Shown here piece by piece: positions 44,665 to 53,410 of a stretch of DNA of 64,000 nt. How positions within the stretch are numbered: position 1 is the first letter of the stretch; each line of letters opens with the position of its first letter. A program made the translations under genes and the position numbers. The notes below the pieces were generated by a model. It was not told the origin of the DNA. It did not search any database and was given only the letters and a program-made list of their open reading frames with translations. Location: the NCBI RefSeq assembly GCF_018139685.1, contig NZ_JAGSPN010000010.1, positions 62,001 to 126,000 on the forward strand, written 5' to 3'. The stretch comes from Cognatundibacterium luofuense (lineage in GTDB: Bacteria; Pseudomonadota; Gammaproteobacteria; Burkholderiales; Burkholderiaceae_D).

Positions 44665-45662
44665 GAGCGTTCACCGTACAGTGCCAGAATTTCCAGGCAG
44701 CGTCGCGCATGCTCCTCTCCTGCTGAAGCCGGAATATGCAGATCACCAGTATGTAATCCGTAAGCCATATTGTGTTTTTCGAGTTGCAATATCCATGCCG
44801 CGACGCGGGATAAGGCTTGTTCGGTTGCCAGTGCGTGCAGCAGACTTTGTAAGTCGAGTACGGTTTCGCCACCGGTGTGCTGCACATATTCTTTGGTGAG
44901 CAAAGCATTGCTGCTGTCCGGATTCAGTCTGGCAATTTGCTTCCATGCCAGTTGCTTCAGTGAGTCGCCGGGGCGGTACGGGCGGATGCCGGAAAAATCA
45001 CCGCCGCTTGCCACTGTCGTACTTTCATTCTCGCCGTCGCCGGAAAGCGGTATCTGAGGCGTGACTGCCTCCGGTGCCGGATACACAATCGCCTGCATGC
45101 CGGGATACCAGTAGCTCCAGGCGCGAAGTAAGCCCAGCGGGAACCATGTATTTAACGTGACGATCGGTATCTGACAACGGCCGCGCGCAGTGGTCAGCAA
45201 TTCCAGCTCGACAATAATGTCGCTTTCCGGTGGAATATCGTAAGCCTGCTTTTGCTCAGGTGCATGGCGCCAGCCAATCCAGATAGCGTAACGCGCCCGC
45301 TTTCCGGGATTACGGATACGCAGACGTACAGTGCTGGAATCTCCGGCAAACGTGTTTTCAGCAGATACCGGTTCCAGTTCAAGCGACGCGAGATTGGCAA
45401 AACCCTGAAAGACACTGACAAAGGCGATCCCGGCGATGGTGAACGTCAGGATGAAGCCCAGATTCAGGTTGTAGTTGGTCGATGTGACAAACAGAATTAA
45501 TAACACCAGTACCAGCATCCATCCGCTTTTGGATGGCACGGTATAAATACGCTTCTGATTCAGTATGACCGTGCCGGGTTCCGGTGCGCGCTTGATCCAG
45601 AATAATTTTGCAGGCAGATCACTGATCCAGTGTTGCAGCTTGCTGAGCAAAGGAAATTCCAT
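44661..45662 (-). CDS. DUF58 domain membrane protein
   Basis: A 333-residue protein with two membrane helices at about residues 48-85 (GWMLVLVLLILFVTSTNYN, LGFILTFTIAGIAFVSVF) and a DUF58 domain (FSGIRPYRPGDSLKQLAWKQIARL, with a YPAP segment before it). DUF58 proteins nearly always pair with MoxR ATPases and vWA-like folds and probably act in complex assembly. It starts one base after the moxR stop and overlaps the next gene by 4 bases (ATGA). The exact role is unknown. Confidence 0.88.
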   Translation of the reverse strand: MEFPLLSKLQHWISDLPAKLFWIKRAPEPGTVILNQKRIYTVPSKSGWMLVLVLLILFVTSTNYNLNLGFILTFTIAGIAFVSVFQGFANLASLELEPVSAENTFAGDSSTVRLRIRNPGKRARYAIWIGWRHAPEQKQAYDIPPESDIIVELELLTTARGRCQIPIVTLNTWFPLGLLRAWSYWYPGMQAIVYPAPEAVTPQIPLSGDGENESTTVASGGDFSGIRPYRPGDSLKQLAWKQIARLNPDSSNALLTKEYVQHTGGETVLDLQSLLHALATEQALSRVAAWILQLEKHNMAYGLHTGDLHIPASAGEEHARRCLEILALYGERS

Positions 45663-45663
45663 A

Positions 45664-46584
45664 TCAGACGGCGGTTTCCTGCAGAATTTTTCGCAGCAGA
45701 GTGGCGCTGGTTTCGGTTCTTCCCTGCGAAGTGGTTGCGGTTCTTAAGCGATGTGCAATCACAGGAATAAACACTGCCTGTACATCTTCGGGCAGGGCAT
45801 GATCGCGGCCTTCGGTCAGCGCCCATGCGCGTGCTGCCTGCACCAGTGCCAGCGATGCCCGCGGACTCATACCTTCTGCAAATAATCCGGAGTGTCGGGT
45901 TGCGGCTGCAAGCGTCAGAATATAGTCGACCAGCTTATCGGAGACAAAAATCGTGCGCACTTGTTGCTGCAGACTGAGAAATGCGTCGAGCGACATTGCC
46001 GTGCCGAGCGTGTTCATCAGTGTTCTGCGGTCATCGCCTTTCAGCAAAGCGCGTTCTGCCTGCTTATCAGGATAGCCGAGCGAAATACGCATCAGAAAAC
46101 GATCAAGCTGCGACTCTGGCAGCGGATGCGTGCCCAACTGATGAGACGGATTCTGGGTGGCAATCACAAAGAAGGGTACGGGCAGACGATGCGTCACACC
46201 ATCGGCAGAAATCTGACCTTCTTCCATCGCTTCCAGCAATGCGGACTGGGATTTCGGCGTGGCGCGGTTAATTTCATCGGCCAGTAAAACCTGACTGAAC
46301 ACCGGGCCGGGATGGAATTCGAATTGCTGGCGCTCACGATTAAAAACAGAAATGCCGGTGATATCTGCCGGTAGTAAATCGCTGGTGAATTGCACGCGGG
46401 TGAATTTCAGTCCGAGCGACATCGCCAGTGCATGTGAAAGCGTTGTTTTACCGACGCCGGGCAAATCTTCAATCAGCAGGTGTCCGCCTGCGATCAGGCA
46501 GACAACCGCCAGCTTCACCTGGGGCTCTTTGCCGATAATGATGGAATTTAACTGCTCGGAAAGGCGTTGAATGTTCCTGTGCAT
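45664..46584 (-). CDS. MoxR-family AAA+ ATPase
   Basis: A 306-residue AAA+ chaperone-type ATPase. Walker A EDLPGVGKTTLSHALAMSLGL, Walker B LLADEINRATPKSQSALLEAMEE and sensor-1 FVIATQNPS are intact, with a C-terminal lid ending ALPEDVQAVFIPVIAHRLR. First gene of the moxR-DUF58-tgpA-mltB operon. An ATG is used; an in-frame TTG 17 codons earlier is the alternative. MoxR proteins are believed to activate partner proteins, here plausibly the TgpA-like enzyme. Confidence 0.92.
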   Translation of the reverse strand: MHRNIQRLSEQLNSIIIGKEPQVKLAVVCLIAGGHLLIEDLPGVGKTTLSHALAMSLGLKFTRVQFTSDLLPADITGISVFNRERQQFEFHPGPVFSQVLLADEINRATPKSQSALLEAMEEGQISADGVTHRLPVPFFVIATQNPSHQLGTHPLPESQLDRFLMRISLGYPDKQAERALLKGDDRRTLMNTLGTAMSLDAFLSLQQQVRTIFVSDKLVDYILTLAAATRHSGLFAEGMSPRASLALVQAARAWALTEGRDHALPEDVQAVFIPVIAHRLRTATTSQGRTETSATLLRKILQETAV

Positions 46585-46805
46585 GGGGGATGGAATTGAA
46601 ATACGGCAAAGTTGATCGGTGAATTGCTGCGACAATTGTATCTTTTAATTCCCGGCTTTTAGTATCGCCAGCCGCTGACTGGTTTAAACTGATTTTTTCT
46701 GCCCTAACCGGCAGCAAAGCGGCACAGCGCGATATGCGGACACCCCCGTGGCAGCATGTCATTCAGGCGAGCAGGAAAGCAGCATTTTGTAAGATAGTAT
46801 TCGAC

Positions 46806-47744
46806 ATGAAGAGCGCATTTTTCAGCCACGACGATTGTAAATTACACGAAATGGGTGCGTGGCATCCTGAGGCGCCATCGCGTTTGCAGGCGATTGAAGA
46901 TGCCGTCAGGCAGAGCCCGGTGGCCGCCGTTCTGGACTGGCGCTCCGGCCCGCTGGCAACGGAAGCGGATCTGGCGCGTGTACACACGACCGATGCCATT
47001 TACCGTATCCGGGAAAACTGTCCCTCACAGCGATCTGAGTATGCGCATTTTCCGCTGGATGCAGATACCGGGCTGAATGCGCACAGTTGGCAGGCCGCTT
47101 TGCGCGCAGCAGGCTTATCGATGGCTGCAGTCGATGCGGTAATGCATGGTGAGGCTGATAATGCCTTTTGCGCGATTCGTCCGCCTGGCCATCATGCCAG
47201 TGCATCTCAGTCCATGGGTTTTTGCCTGTTCAATAATGTGGCAATCGCCGCGCGCTATGCGCAGGCACGTTACGGACTGAAACGTATCGCAATTGTGGAT
47301 TTTGATGTGCACCACGGTAATGGTACTGAGGATATTTTCAGCGGCGACAACAGTATTCTGATGGCGGGTTTTTTTCAGCATCCTTTCTATCCGTATTGCG
47401 GCACCGAGTTTCCCGCCGAAAATATGCTGAACACACCGGTGGATGCCAGTACGGACGGCGAAGTGATACGCCGTATCGTGAATCAGAGCTGGTTGCCTGC
47501 GATGCAGCGTTTCCGGCCTGAACTGATACTGATTTCCGCCGGCTTCGATGCCCATCGTGATGATGAAATGGCGCAAATGTGCCTGACTGAAACGGATTAT
47601 GCGTGGATGACGCAGCAAATTCTGCAGGTGGCACAAAAGTATGCATCAGGCCGCATCGTCAGTTGTCTGGAAGGCGGCTATAACCTGAATGCCCTGAGTA
47701 AGAGTGTGATTGCGCATTTATCTGTTCTGACCGGACTTTCCTGA
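46806..47744 (+). CDS. Histone deacetylase-family (class II-like) amidohydrolase
   Basis: A 312-residue HDAC-superfamily protein. The zinc site is visible: D167 and H169 in VDFDVHHGNG, and D248 in ISAGFDAH; the general-base His pair H129/H130 is in RPPGHHAS, and the EGGYN loop supplies the Tyr. In bacteria these enzymes deacetylate polyamines, acetoin-related or unknown small molecules. The start at 46806 is chosen because MKSAFFSHDDCKLHEMG is the family opening; the longer frame is spurious. It is followed after 38 bases by a SnoaL-like gene on the same strand. Confidence 0.93.
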   Translation: MKSAFFSHDDCKLHEMGAWHPEAPSRLQAIEDAVRQSPVAAVLDWRSGPLATEADLARVHTTDAIYRIRENCPSQRSEYAHFPLDADTGLNAHSWQAALRAAGLSMAAVDAVMHGEADNAFCAIRPPGHHASASQSMGFCLFNNVAIAARYAQARYGLKRIAIVDFDVHHGNGTEDIFSGDNSILMAGFFQHPFYPYCGTEFPAENMLNTPVDASTDGEVIRRIVNQSWLPAMQRFRPELILISAGFDAHRDDEMAQMCLTETDYAWMTQQILQVAQKYASGRIVSCLEGGYNLNALSKSVIAHLSVLTGLS

Positions 47745-47782
47745 ATTAACTGAGCTGCTTCTCTTTGAAGGAATCTGACATT

Positions 47783-48334
47783 ATGAAAAAAACACCTCTG
47801 ATGATCTTGCTGAGTGCGGCAGGTATCAGCTTGTCCCCGTTTGTGCTGGCAGACGGCGGCAAACCCGATGCACCGCTCACAGCGACTGCAAATGTGAAAG
47901 CAGATAAAGCAGAAAAAGCAGAAAAAGCCATTCATGCGATGCTCGATCAGTGGCACAACGATGCTGCCCGTGCTGACCGCGCTTACTTCGATAAACTGAC
48001 AGAAAACGCCGTGTTTATCGGCACCGATCCGGATGAGCGCTGGACACGCGCAGAATTTATCAAATGGTCGGAACCGTTTTTCCAACGAGGCAAAGCATGG
48101 ACTTTTCATGTGCGCCAGCGGCATCTGAAGCCGGATTTTTCCGGCAAATGGGCGTGGTTTGATGAGCAGCTGGATACCGATCTGGGCTTGTGTCAGGCGA
48201 GCGGCGTGGTCGTGCTGACTGCAAAAGGATGGAAAATCGATCATTACCAGTTATCCATCAGCGTCAAAAATGAACTGATTGAACCGCTGAAAAAACTGAC
48301 TGCGGAGTTACCGGCGGCGAAAAAAACGCCTTAA
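47783..48334 (+). CDS. Exported SnoaL/DUF4440-like (NTF2-fold) protein
   Basis: A 183-residue periplasmic protein. A signal peptide (MKKTPLMILLSAAGISLSPFVLA) is followed by a Lys/Glu/Ala stretch (KADKAEKAEKAIHAMLDQWHNDAARADRAYFDKL) leading into an NTF2-like fold with VFIGTDPDERWTRAEFIKWSEPFF and WFDEQLDTDLG. NTF2-fold proteins bind small ligands, but no catalytic residues identify this one. GAAGGA lies 12-17 bases before the ATG. It may be co-transcribed with the HDAC-like gene. Confidence 0.78.
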   Translation: MKKTPLMILLSAAGISLSPFVLADGGKPDAPLTATANVKADKAEKAEKAIHAMLDQWHNDAARADRAYFDKLTENAVFIGTDPDERWTRAEFIKWSEPFFQRGKAWTFHVRQRHLKPDFSGKWAWFDEQLDTDLGLCQASGVVVLTAKGWKIDHYQLSISVKNELIEPLKKLTAELPAAKKTP

Positions 48335-48439
48335 ACGCTGCCTGATATCCATTTCAGAACGGATTTTTGTTGTTCGCAGCTCTAAGGCCGTCCTGTCTCA
48401 GCGGCCCGTGTCAGGGCTGATTTCGGGCATTTTGAGGCC

Positions 48440-48522
48440 AAAATGCGGTGTTCTGCATAGCGATTCCCTTGTCGTCGGCAGAAAGTCCGGGCCTCAGAGA
48501 ATGTGAAATGACGATACTTGCA
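48440..48522 (+). repeat. Dispersed intergenic repeat, copy 3
   Basis: Head AAATGCGGTGTTCTGCATAG, then the invariant core GTCGTCGGCAGAAAGTC at 48471-48487. TTCTGC (48451-48456) and GCAGAA (48478-48483) form an inverted repeat. The middle (ATTCCCTT) differs from the other copies. It begins 106 bases after the SnoaL-like stop. The rest of the 449-base gap 48335-48783 shows no gene; a TACAAT -10-like box lies at 48750-48755 upstream of ylqF. Confidence 0.85.
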
Positions 48523-48783
48523 TAATGACTGCTTGTCCGGTGGTCGTAATTGCCGGATGAATTCTCCGTTTAAGCGAGTGATGTACCGGGCGCGGAGGTT
48601 GGATGTCCGGCAGGCAGATAGCTGAAATGCTGACGGAATCCACAAGGAATGGTGATTTTATATATCCATACCGCTCACAATCAGCGGATTTCACGGTTTT
48701 TATCCATTGCCGCCTCCCGTCCGGTTCGTCATTCCGCCTGACTCTCCCGTACAATAGCGGTTTGAATAAGTTTGACGAACACT

Positions 48784-49734
48784 ATGTCGATACAATGGTT
48801 TCCCGGGCATATGAATGCCGCCCGGAAGAAAGCTGCTGAGGCGATGGAAAGCACCGATCTGGTGATCGAAGTGCTGGATTCCCGCATCCCTCAGGCCAGC
48901 TGCAATCCTATGGTGGAACAAATCCGGGCAGCGCGCCAACGTCCTTGTCTGAAGATTCTGAATAAAGCAGATTTGTCCGATCCGGCCGCGACCAAAGCCT
49001 GGCTCGATTTTTACAATGCGCAGAAAAATGTGCATGCGGTAGCGCTGAGCTGCAAAAAACCGGCGGATGTCGCAAGAATTCCTTTGCTGGCGCAGAAAAT
49101 CTGCCCGCATCGCGCAGTGCCGACCAAGCCTTTACGCATGATGATCATGGGGATTCCGAACGTCGGTAAATCCACGCTGATGAATGCTTTGCTGAAAAAG
49201 CGGGTTGCCAATGTCGGCGATGAACCGGCAGTCACCAAAACCCAGCAGCGCCTGTATCTGGGTAAAAACATGATTCTGACCGATACACCGGGGATGTTGT
49301 GGCCTAAGATCGAGCATCCGACCGATGGTCTGATGCTGGCCGCTTGCCACGCCGTTGGTGTGAATGCCGTTATCGAAGAGGAAGTGGCCGTGTTTCTGGC
49401 AGGGCAGTTACTGGAAAAATACCCGGCTGCTATCAGCGCACGTTATAAGTTTCAACTGGACGGACTGGATGCGGTTGGTGTGGTCGAAAGTATCGCGAAA
49501 CAACGCGGTTTCCGTATCAAAGGTGGCGATCTGGATTTCGAAAAAGCATCGCATACTTTGCTGCTGGACTTCCGCAGCGGGGCACTGGGCCGTATGAGTC
49601 TGGAAACGCCGCAAAGCCGCGCAAATCTGCTGGCAAGCTATGTTGAAGAACCTTCACTGGGCTTGAGCCGCAGTGTGCAGGAATTCCTGAAAACAGAAGA
49701 AGGCGGCGAGCCACAGGAGGACGACGAAGACTGA
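48784..49734 (+). CDS. ylqF: Ribosome biogenesis GTPase YlqF/RbgA
   Basis: A 316-residue circularly permuted GTPase. Order is G4 (LNKADLSD), then G1 (GIPNVGKSTLMNALL), then G3 (DTPGMLWP), typical of YlqF/RbgA, which matures the large ribosomal subunit. The N-terminus MSIQWFPGHMNAARKKA is conserved. A TTG four codons upstream is rejected. The C-terminal domain ends in an acidic tail (EEGGEPQEDDED). Monocistronic, ending at a bidirectional terminator. Confidence 0.93.
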   Translation: MSIQWFPGHMNAARKKAAEAMESTDLVIEVLDSRIPQASCNPMVEQIRAARQRPCLKILNKADLSDPAATKAWLDFYNAQKNVHAVALSCKKPADVARIPLLAQKICPHRAVPTKPLRMMIMGIPNVGKSTLMNALLKKRVANVGDEPAVTKTQQRLYLGKNMILTDTPGMLWPKIEHPTDGLMLAACHAVGVNAVIEEEVAVFLAGQLLEKYPAAISARYKFQLDGLDAVGVVESIAKQRGFRIKGGDLDFEKASHTLLLDFRSGALGRMSLETPQSRANLLASYVEEPSLGLSRSVQEFLKTEEGGEPQEDDED

Positions 49735-49821
49735 TCGTCGATACCGCATCGTTCTGTGTTATGGCAGAACGCAGATGAGGTAACTGACCGGACTGACTAG
49801 GCAATTCAGCGGGATCAAATA

Positions 49822-49849
49822 AAAACGGGGCAATCAATTGCCCCGTTTT
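49822..49849. terminator. Bidirectional terminator between ylqF and the FCD regulator gene
   Basis: AAAACGGGGCAA / TTGCCCCGTTTT around a TCAA tetraloop; T-rich flanks on both strands. Convergent genes end at 49734 (plus) and 49892 (minus). Confidence 0.9.
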
Positions 49850-49891
49850 ATTTCCGGATCGCGATCCGGCCTGACGGCAAACGCGAAGCGC

Positions 49892-50560
49892 TCAGCCGAT
49901 CACTTTGCGGGCGAACGATTCCAGATAATCCATCAGACCATCGGACGCTTTCATCGCCAGATCTTCATTACCTTTGGAAATCGCTTTCGCGACCAGCATA
50001 TGGTTGCGCGCACCTTCTTCGACATCGCCTTCGTGCTGGAATGCATACCAGAAGCGGCGGCATTTGATAATCATCGGAATCACTGCCTGCACCGCAGACG
50101 GGTTGCGGCAGGCTTCGTGGACAACGTAATCAAATTCCTGATCCGCTGCCATGTATTCATTCAGATCGTGGCGTTTCGCCGCAATCAGCATTTTTTCTGC
50201 ACACTCGACCATCGCTTTGCGCTGCTGCGGATTCGCGCGGCGCGCCGCACTTTGTGCAATCAGTCGTTCCACGACACGCCGTGTTTCCACCAGTGTCATA
50301 TGTTCAGCAGGTTCGATATCGCTGATGATCAGGCCGCGGCGCGGCATCTGGATAATCAGGCCATTGGAGGACATACGCATCAGCGCTTCGCGCAGCGGTG
50401 TACGGCCCAGTCCGGTACGTTCAACCAGTTCAGATTCAACAATTGGTGCGCCCGGTTTTAGATCCAGGCTGACGATCATGCTTTCAATCGCATCATAGGC
50501 GATATCTGCAGCACGCTTTTTGGGCGCGCTAGGTGTGGTCGCTTCGACTTTGGTAAGCAT
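49892..50560 (-). CDS. GntR-family regulator, FCD (FadR-like) subgroup
   Basis: A 222-residue regulator. Residues about 15-80 form the GntR winged helix (AYDAIESMIVSLDLKPGAPIVESELVERTGLGRTPLREALMRMSSNGLI), and about 88-215 an FCD domain that binds small acids with metal-ligand residues in DQEFDYVVHEAC and RNHMLVAKAISKG. FCD proteins usually respond to sugar acids or amino-acid breakdown products. It is divergent from the PAS-AraC gene across a 505-base AT-rich gap. Its target could be the epimerase locus further right, but that is inference. Confidence 0.9.
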   Translation of the reverse strand: MLTKVEATTPSAPKKRAADIAYDAIESMIVSLDLKPGAPIVESELVERTGLGRTPLREALMRMSSNGLIIQMPRRGLIISDIEPAEHMTLVETRRVVERLIAQSAARRANPQQRKAMVECAEKMLIAAKRHDLNEYMAADQEFDYVVHEACRNPSAVQAVIPMIIKCRRFWYAFQHEGDVEEGARNHMLVAKAISKGNEDLAMKASDGLMDYLESFARKVIG

Positions 50561-51016
50561 CTTTATTCCCTGAATATTTCAATATTTTTTGTATATATTA
50601 CTGCTTTTTCTTGAATTTTTCGCTGAATAAGTTCGAACATTCAGCATATTATGCATTTTGAAAGTAACTTGAAAGCTTTGACCTGAACCTGCACTGAAGG
50701 TTCACCCCAGTAATAAAAATTAGAAAAGCACGGTTATGAGGTAATTTAATTTCACAAAATCTCGTAAATACTATTCTTATTTCACGATTTCTGCAGACTC
50801 AATGTAGATTTCTGCATAGTGCGGGCAGCATTTAGGCTATGATCAGTGTTTTAAAATGCAGTTAGTATATTTAAAAACGCTGATTTTTTTCCTTGTGGCA
50901 AATACTTATTGACGAGAAATCGTTTGCGCCAACTTTTGTAGGTTTGTAAGCACATTTCACGCACGTTTGTGACGAAAAGTTAAGCCTTTTTGTCCGGAAT
51001 CAGGTATGCTCTCATC
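50561..51016. other. AT-rich divergent intergenic region upstream of the PAS-AraC gene
   Basis: No gene is seen. It is strikingly A/T-rich beside both regulators. Near the FCD gene it contains AATATTT, CAATATTTTTT and TGTATATATTA, which resemble the half-sites of the 27-bp palindrome at 51017. It is a candidate for H-NS-type or regulator binding. Confidence 0.6.
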
Positions 51017-51043
51017 CTTAATATATTAGATAAATATATTAAG
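51017..51043. promoter_or_regulatory. 27-bp perfect palindrome: operator candidate
   Basis: CTTAATATATT-AGATA-AATATATTAAG, 11-bp perfect arms with a 5-base spacer, ends 22 bases before the PAS-AraC ATG. That position, over the likely promoter or ribosome site, fits repression of this gene by itself or by the divergent FCD regulator. Confidence 0.7.
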
Positions 51044-51065
51044 CTCATCTTGTGAAAGTGATCCG

Positions 51066-51833
51066 ATGGAAAAACATGCAATTTTCTCAGCTGTAGAGAA
51101 GCGTCATAATCTCGCAAACCAGCTTAGTGATGTATTTTTTGCTGAACAATTGTTCGACACCATGTCTGATATCGTCTTTTTCGTAAAAGATACGGAAGGG
51201 CGTTATGTTGTTGTGAACCAAACCCTGGTGCGCCGCTGCGGTTTGCGTGAAAAAAATGCATTGATTGGTCGTAAGGCAGAAGATGTATTCCCCAGCTCGC
51301 TGGCAATCAGCTATGCCGCGCAGGACGCCATAGTGCTGCGCGGTTCGCGTGAGTTGCGCGATCAGCTGGAATTGCATCTGTATCCGAATCGCTCTCCGGG
51401 CTGGTGTCTGACACAAAAGAACCCGCTGCGTGATGAACGCGGTCATATTGTCGGTATGTGCGGTATTTCGCGTGATCTGGCAACGCCGGATCAGCATCAT
51501 CCGGTGTATGCAAAAATCGCTGCGGCCGTGAAGTATCTGCATCAGAATTATGCGCAAACTGTCACGATGGCAGAGCTGGTGAAACTGACCGGCTTATCGA
51601 TTGCGCAGCTGGAACGGAATTTCCACAAAATCTTTTCGCTGACCCCGCGTCAGATGATGGTCAAGATTCGTCTGGATGCAGCTTCCATCATGCTGGCAGA
51701 AACCAATACCAGTATTACTGAAATTGCACTGGCTTGCGGTTATCAGGATCACAGCGCATTTTCGCGTGTGTTCAAAGCGACTGTGGGTATGACGCCAAGT
51801 GAATACCGTGAAGTGATTCGCAAAAAAGTCTGA
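51066..51833 (+). CDS. PAS-domain AraC-family transcriptional regulator
   Basis: A 255-residue protein. A PAS sensor occupies about residues 28-140 (LFDTMSDIVFFVKDTEGRYVVVNQTLV, ending GHIVGMCGISRDLA), and an AraC DNA-binding domain about 150-255 (KYLHQNYAQTVTMAELVKLTGLSIAQLERNFHKIF, TEIALACGYQDHSAFSRVFKATVGMTPSEYR). This combination is often found beside proline racemase-family genes, and here the hydroxyproline epimerase gene is the next one, convergent. A probable sensor for that substrate or its pathway, but the PAS ligand is not known. The 27-bp palindrome lies directly upstream. Confidence 0.92.
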   Translation: MEKHAIFSAVEKRHNLANQLSDVFFAEQLFDTMSDIVFFVKDTEGRYVVVNQTLVRRCGLREKNALIGRKAEDVFPSSLAISYAAQDAIVLRGSRELRDQLELHLYPNRSPGWCLTQKNPLRDERGHIVGMCGISRDLATPDQHHPVYAKIAAAVKYLHQNYAQTVTMAELVKLTGLSIAQLERNFHKIFSLTPRQMMVKIRLDAASIMLAETNTSITEIALACGYQDHSAFSRVFKATVGMTPSEYREVIRKKV

Positions 51834-51866
51834 TCCTGTTGTCTGGGCAGAGATGTGCAGTATGTG

Positions 51867-51897
51867 AAAAGCACCGCAGATGCGGTGCTTTTTCTTT
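51867..51897. terminator. Terminator after the PAS-AraC gene
   Basis: AAAAGCACCGC / GCGGTGCTTTT around an AGAT loop, with a T run (TTTTCTTTTTC) on the plus strand. 33 bases after the stop codon. The rest of the gap up to 52176 contains no gene. Confidence 0.9.
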
Positions 51898-52132
51898 TTC
51901 TGATACGGCTTTCAGCCTGCGTTTTTTGCTTTTCAGGGTTACTGCCGATTGCCGGAGGATACGATTTGCTGCGTTTATTTATCAGTCAGTGTGACTTTAA
52001 ACTAACACTGCAATTGAGTCTGAATCAGGTACGGAGGAGTGGGATTTTAAACAGGTTTGGATGCGTGTCGCCGTCTGTGCTTGGGATGGCTGAACCAGCC
52101 GGGGGATGCAAAAAAACCTGCTGCGCGCGCGA

Positions 52133-52158
52133 GGGGGATGGGGTGCGGGGCAGCAGGG
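52133..52158 (+). other. G-quadruplex-like G-rich motif downstream of the epimerase gene
   Basis: Four G runs (GGGGG, GGGG, GGGG, GGG) separated by loops AT, TGC and CAGCA. It lies 19 bases beyond the minus-strand epimerase stop, on the strand opposite to that gene's message. The 343-base gap 51834-52176 otherwise contains only the terminator at 51867. Confidence 0.55.
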
Positions 52159-52176
52159 CGGAAAGGATATCGCCGG

Positions 52177-53121
52177 TTAGCGAATACCCCAGATGAAAGG
52201 GTCACGTTCATTCAGAATCAACTGGCTGTTGGCATTGACGAAAGCGGTGCCGCGCAGCGTTGGCAGAATTTTGTGTTTTTCAGCATCGGTAAAGCGATAC
52301 GATGCGTGGAATACGCTGCCGAGTATGCTTTCCTGATGCCAGATGCTGTCTTCCTGCAGTTTGCCATCGGCTGCCAGACAAGCCAGCTTGGCGCTGGTGC
52401 CGGTGCCGCAAGGCGAGCGGTCATAGGCTTTGCCCGGACACAAAACAAAACTCTTACTGTGATTTTCGGTGGACTGTGGCTGACCGAATAATTCAATATG
52501 ATCAATCAGGCCGCCGTTTTCGCCGGTGATGCCTTGTGCTTCGAGTGCTTGTCTGACTTTCCATGCGTACTCGGTCAGACGTTCAGTATTTTTCAGCGAT
52601 AAGTCCTGGCCGTGATCGTTGATCAGGAAGAACCAGTTGCCGCCCCACGCGATATCGCCGGTCACCACGCCTTCGCCCGGCACTTCAACACGTACAGCGG
52701 CCTGATAGCGGTAAGACGGTACGTTGCGCACCGTCACGCTGAAATCTTCATTCAGTTCAGCTTCAACAATGCCAACCGGCGTTTCTACTTTATGAATACC
52801 CGGCTGAATTTTGCCCAGGTAAGCCAGTGTGACGATGTAGCCGATCATGCCGTGGCCGCACATGCCCAGATAACCGACATTGTTGAAAAAAATCACGCCG
52901 GAAATGCATTCCGGATGGCTGCTTTCACAATGCAGTGCGCCGACAATCACGTCTGATCCGCGTGGTTCGCAGACGGTGGCGCTGCGGTAGTGATCGAACT
53001 GTTCGCGGAATATTTGCAGGCGTTGTTCCATGCTGCCGTTACCGAGTTCTGGTCCGCCGCCAATGATGACGCGGGTAGGTTCTCCGCCAGTGTGGGAGTC
53101 GATAATGTGAATCTTCTTCAT
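52177..53121 (-). CDS. 4-hydroxyproline epimerase / proline racemase family
   Basis: A 314-residue enzyme. It has two catalytic cysteines: C88 in [12 protein letters not shown] and C238 in [12 protein letters not shown], which indicates epimerisation rather than the dehydratase branch (which has Thr at the first position). [13 protein letters not shown] is the family opening. Hydroxyproline 2-epimerase converts trans-4-hydroxy-L-proline to cis-4-hydroxy-D-proline. The other enzymes of that pathway are not in this window, so this copy is an orphan. Next to it, convergent, is the PAS-AraC regulator. Confidence 0.9.
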   Translation of the reverse strand: MKKIHIIDSHTGGEPTRVIIGGGPELGNGSMEQRLQIFREQFDHYRSATVCEPRGSDVIVGALHCESSHPECISGVIFFNNVGYLGMCGHGMIGYIVTLAYLGKIQPGIHKVETPVGIVEAELNEDFSVTVRNVPSYRYQAAVRVEVPGEGVVTGDIAWGGNWFFLINDHGQDLSLKNTERLTEYAWKVRQALEAQGITGENGGLIDHIELFGQPQSTENHSKSFVLCPGKAYDRSPCGTGTSAKLACLAADGKLQEDSIWHQESILGSVFHASYRFTDAEKHKILPTLRGTAFVNANSQLILNERDPFIWGIR

Positions 53122-53410
53122 CTGCGACCTCGTTATAGTTTGATACGGAGAGAGAATACTGAGCCGTTTGCACAGCGTCTTGATATGAAATTTGCGTATG
53201 ACGCCTTAAATATGCATAGCAATTTTTGCATTACTGTGGCTGTTTTGGTAGTTTCAATGCAGCAAATCTGTCGGTCAGCCGGAAATATGGCAGACTCCTG
53301 CACTGCGTACCCGTGCAGCAGTGTCAGATTGTGGTCGACAGGCGACATCTTTTCGCTGTGCGGCGTTATGATGAAGCATGTCATTCGATTAATGCCAGAC
53401 CAGATAAATA

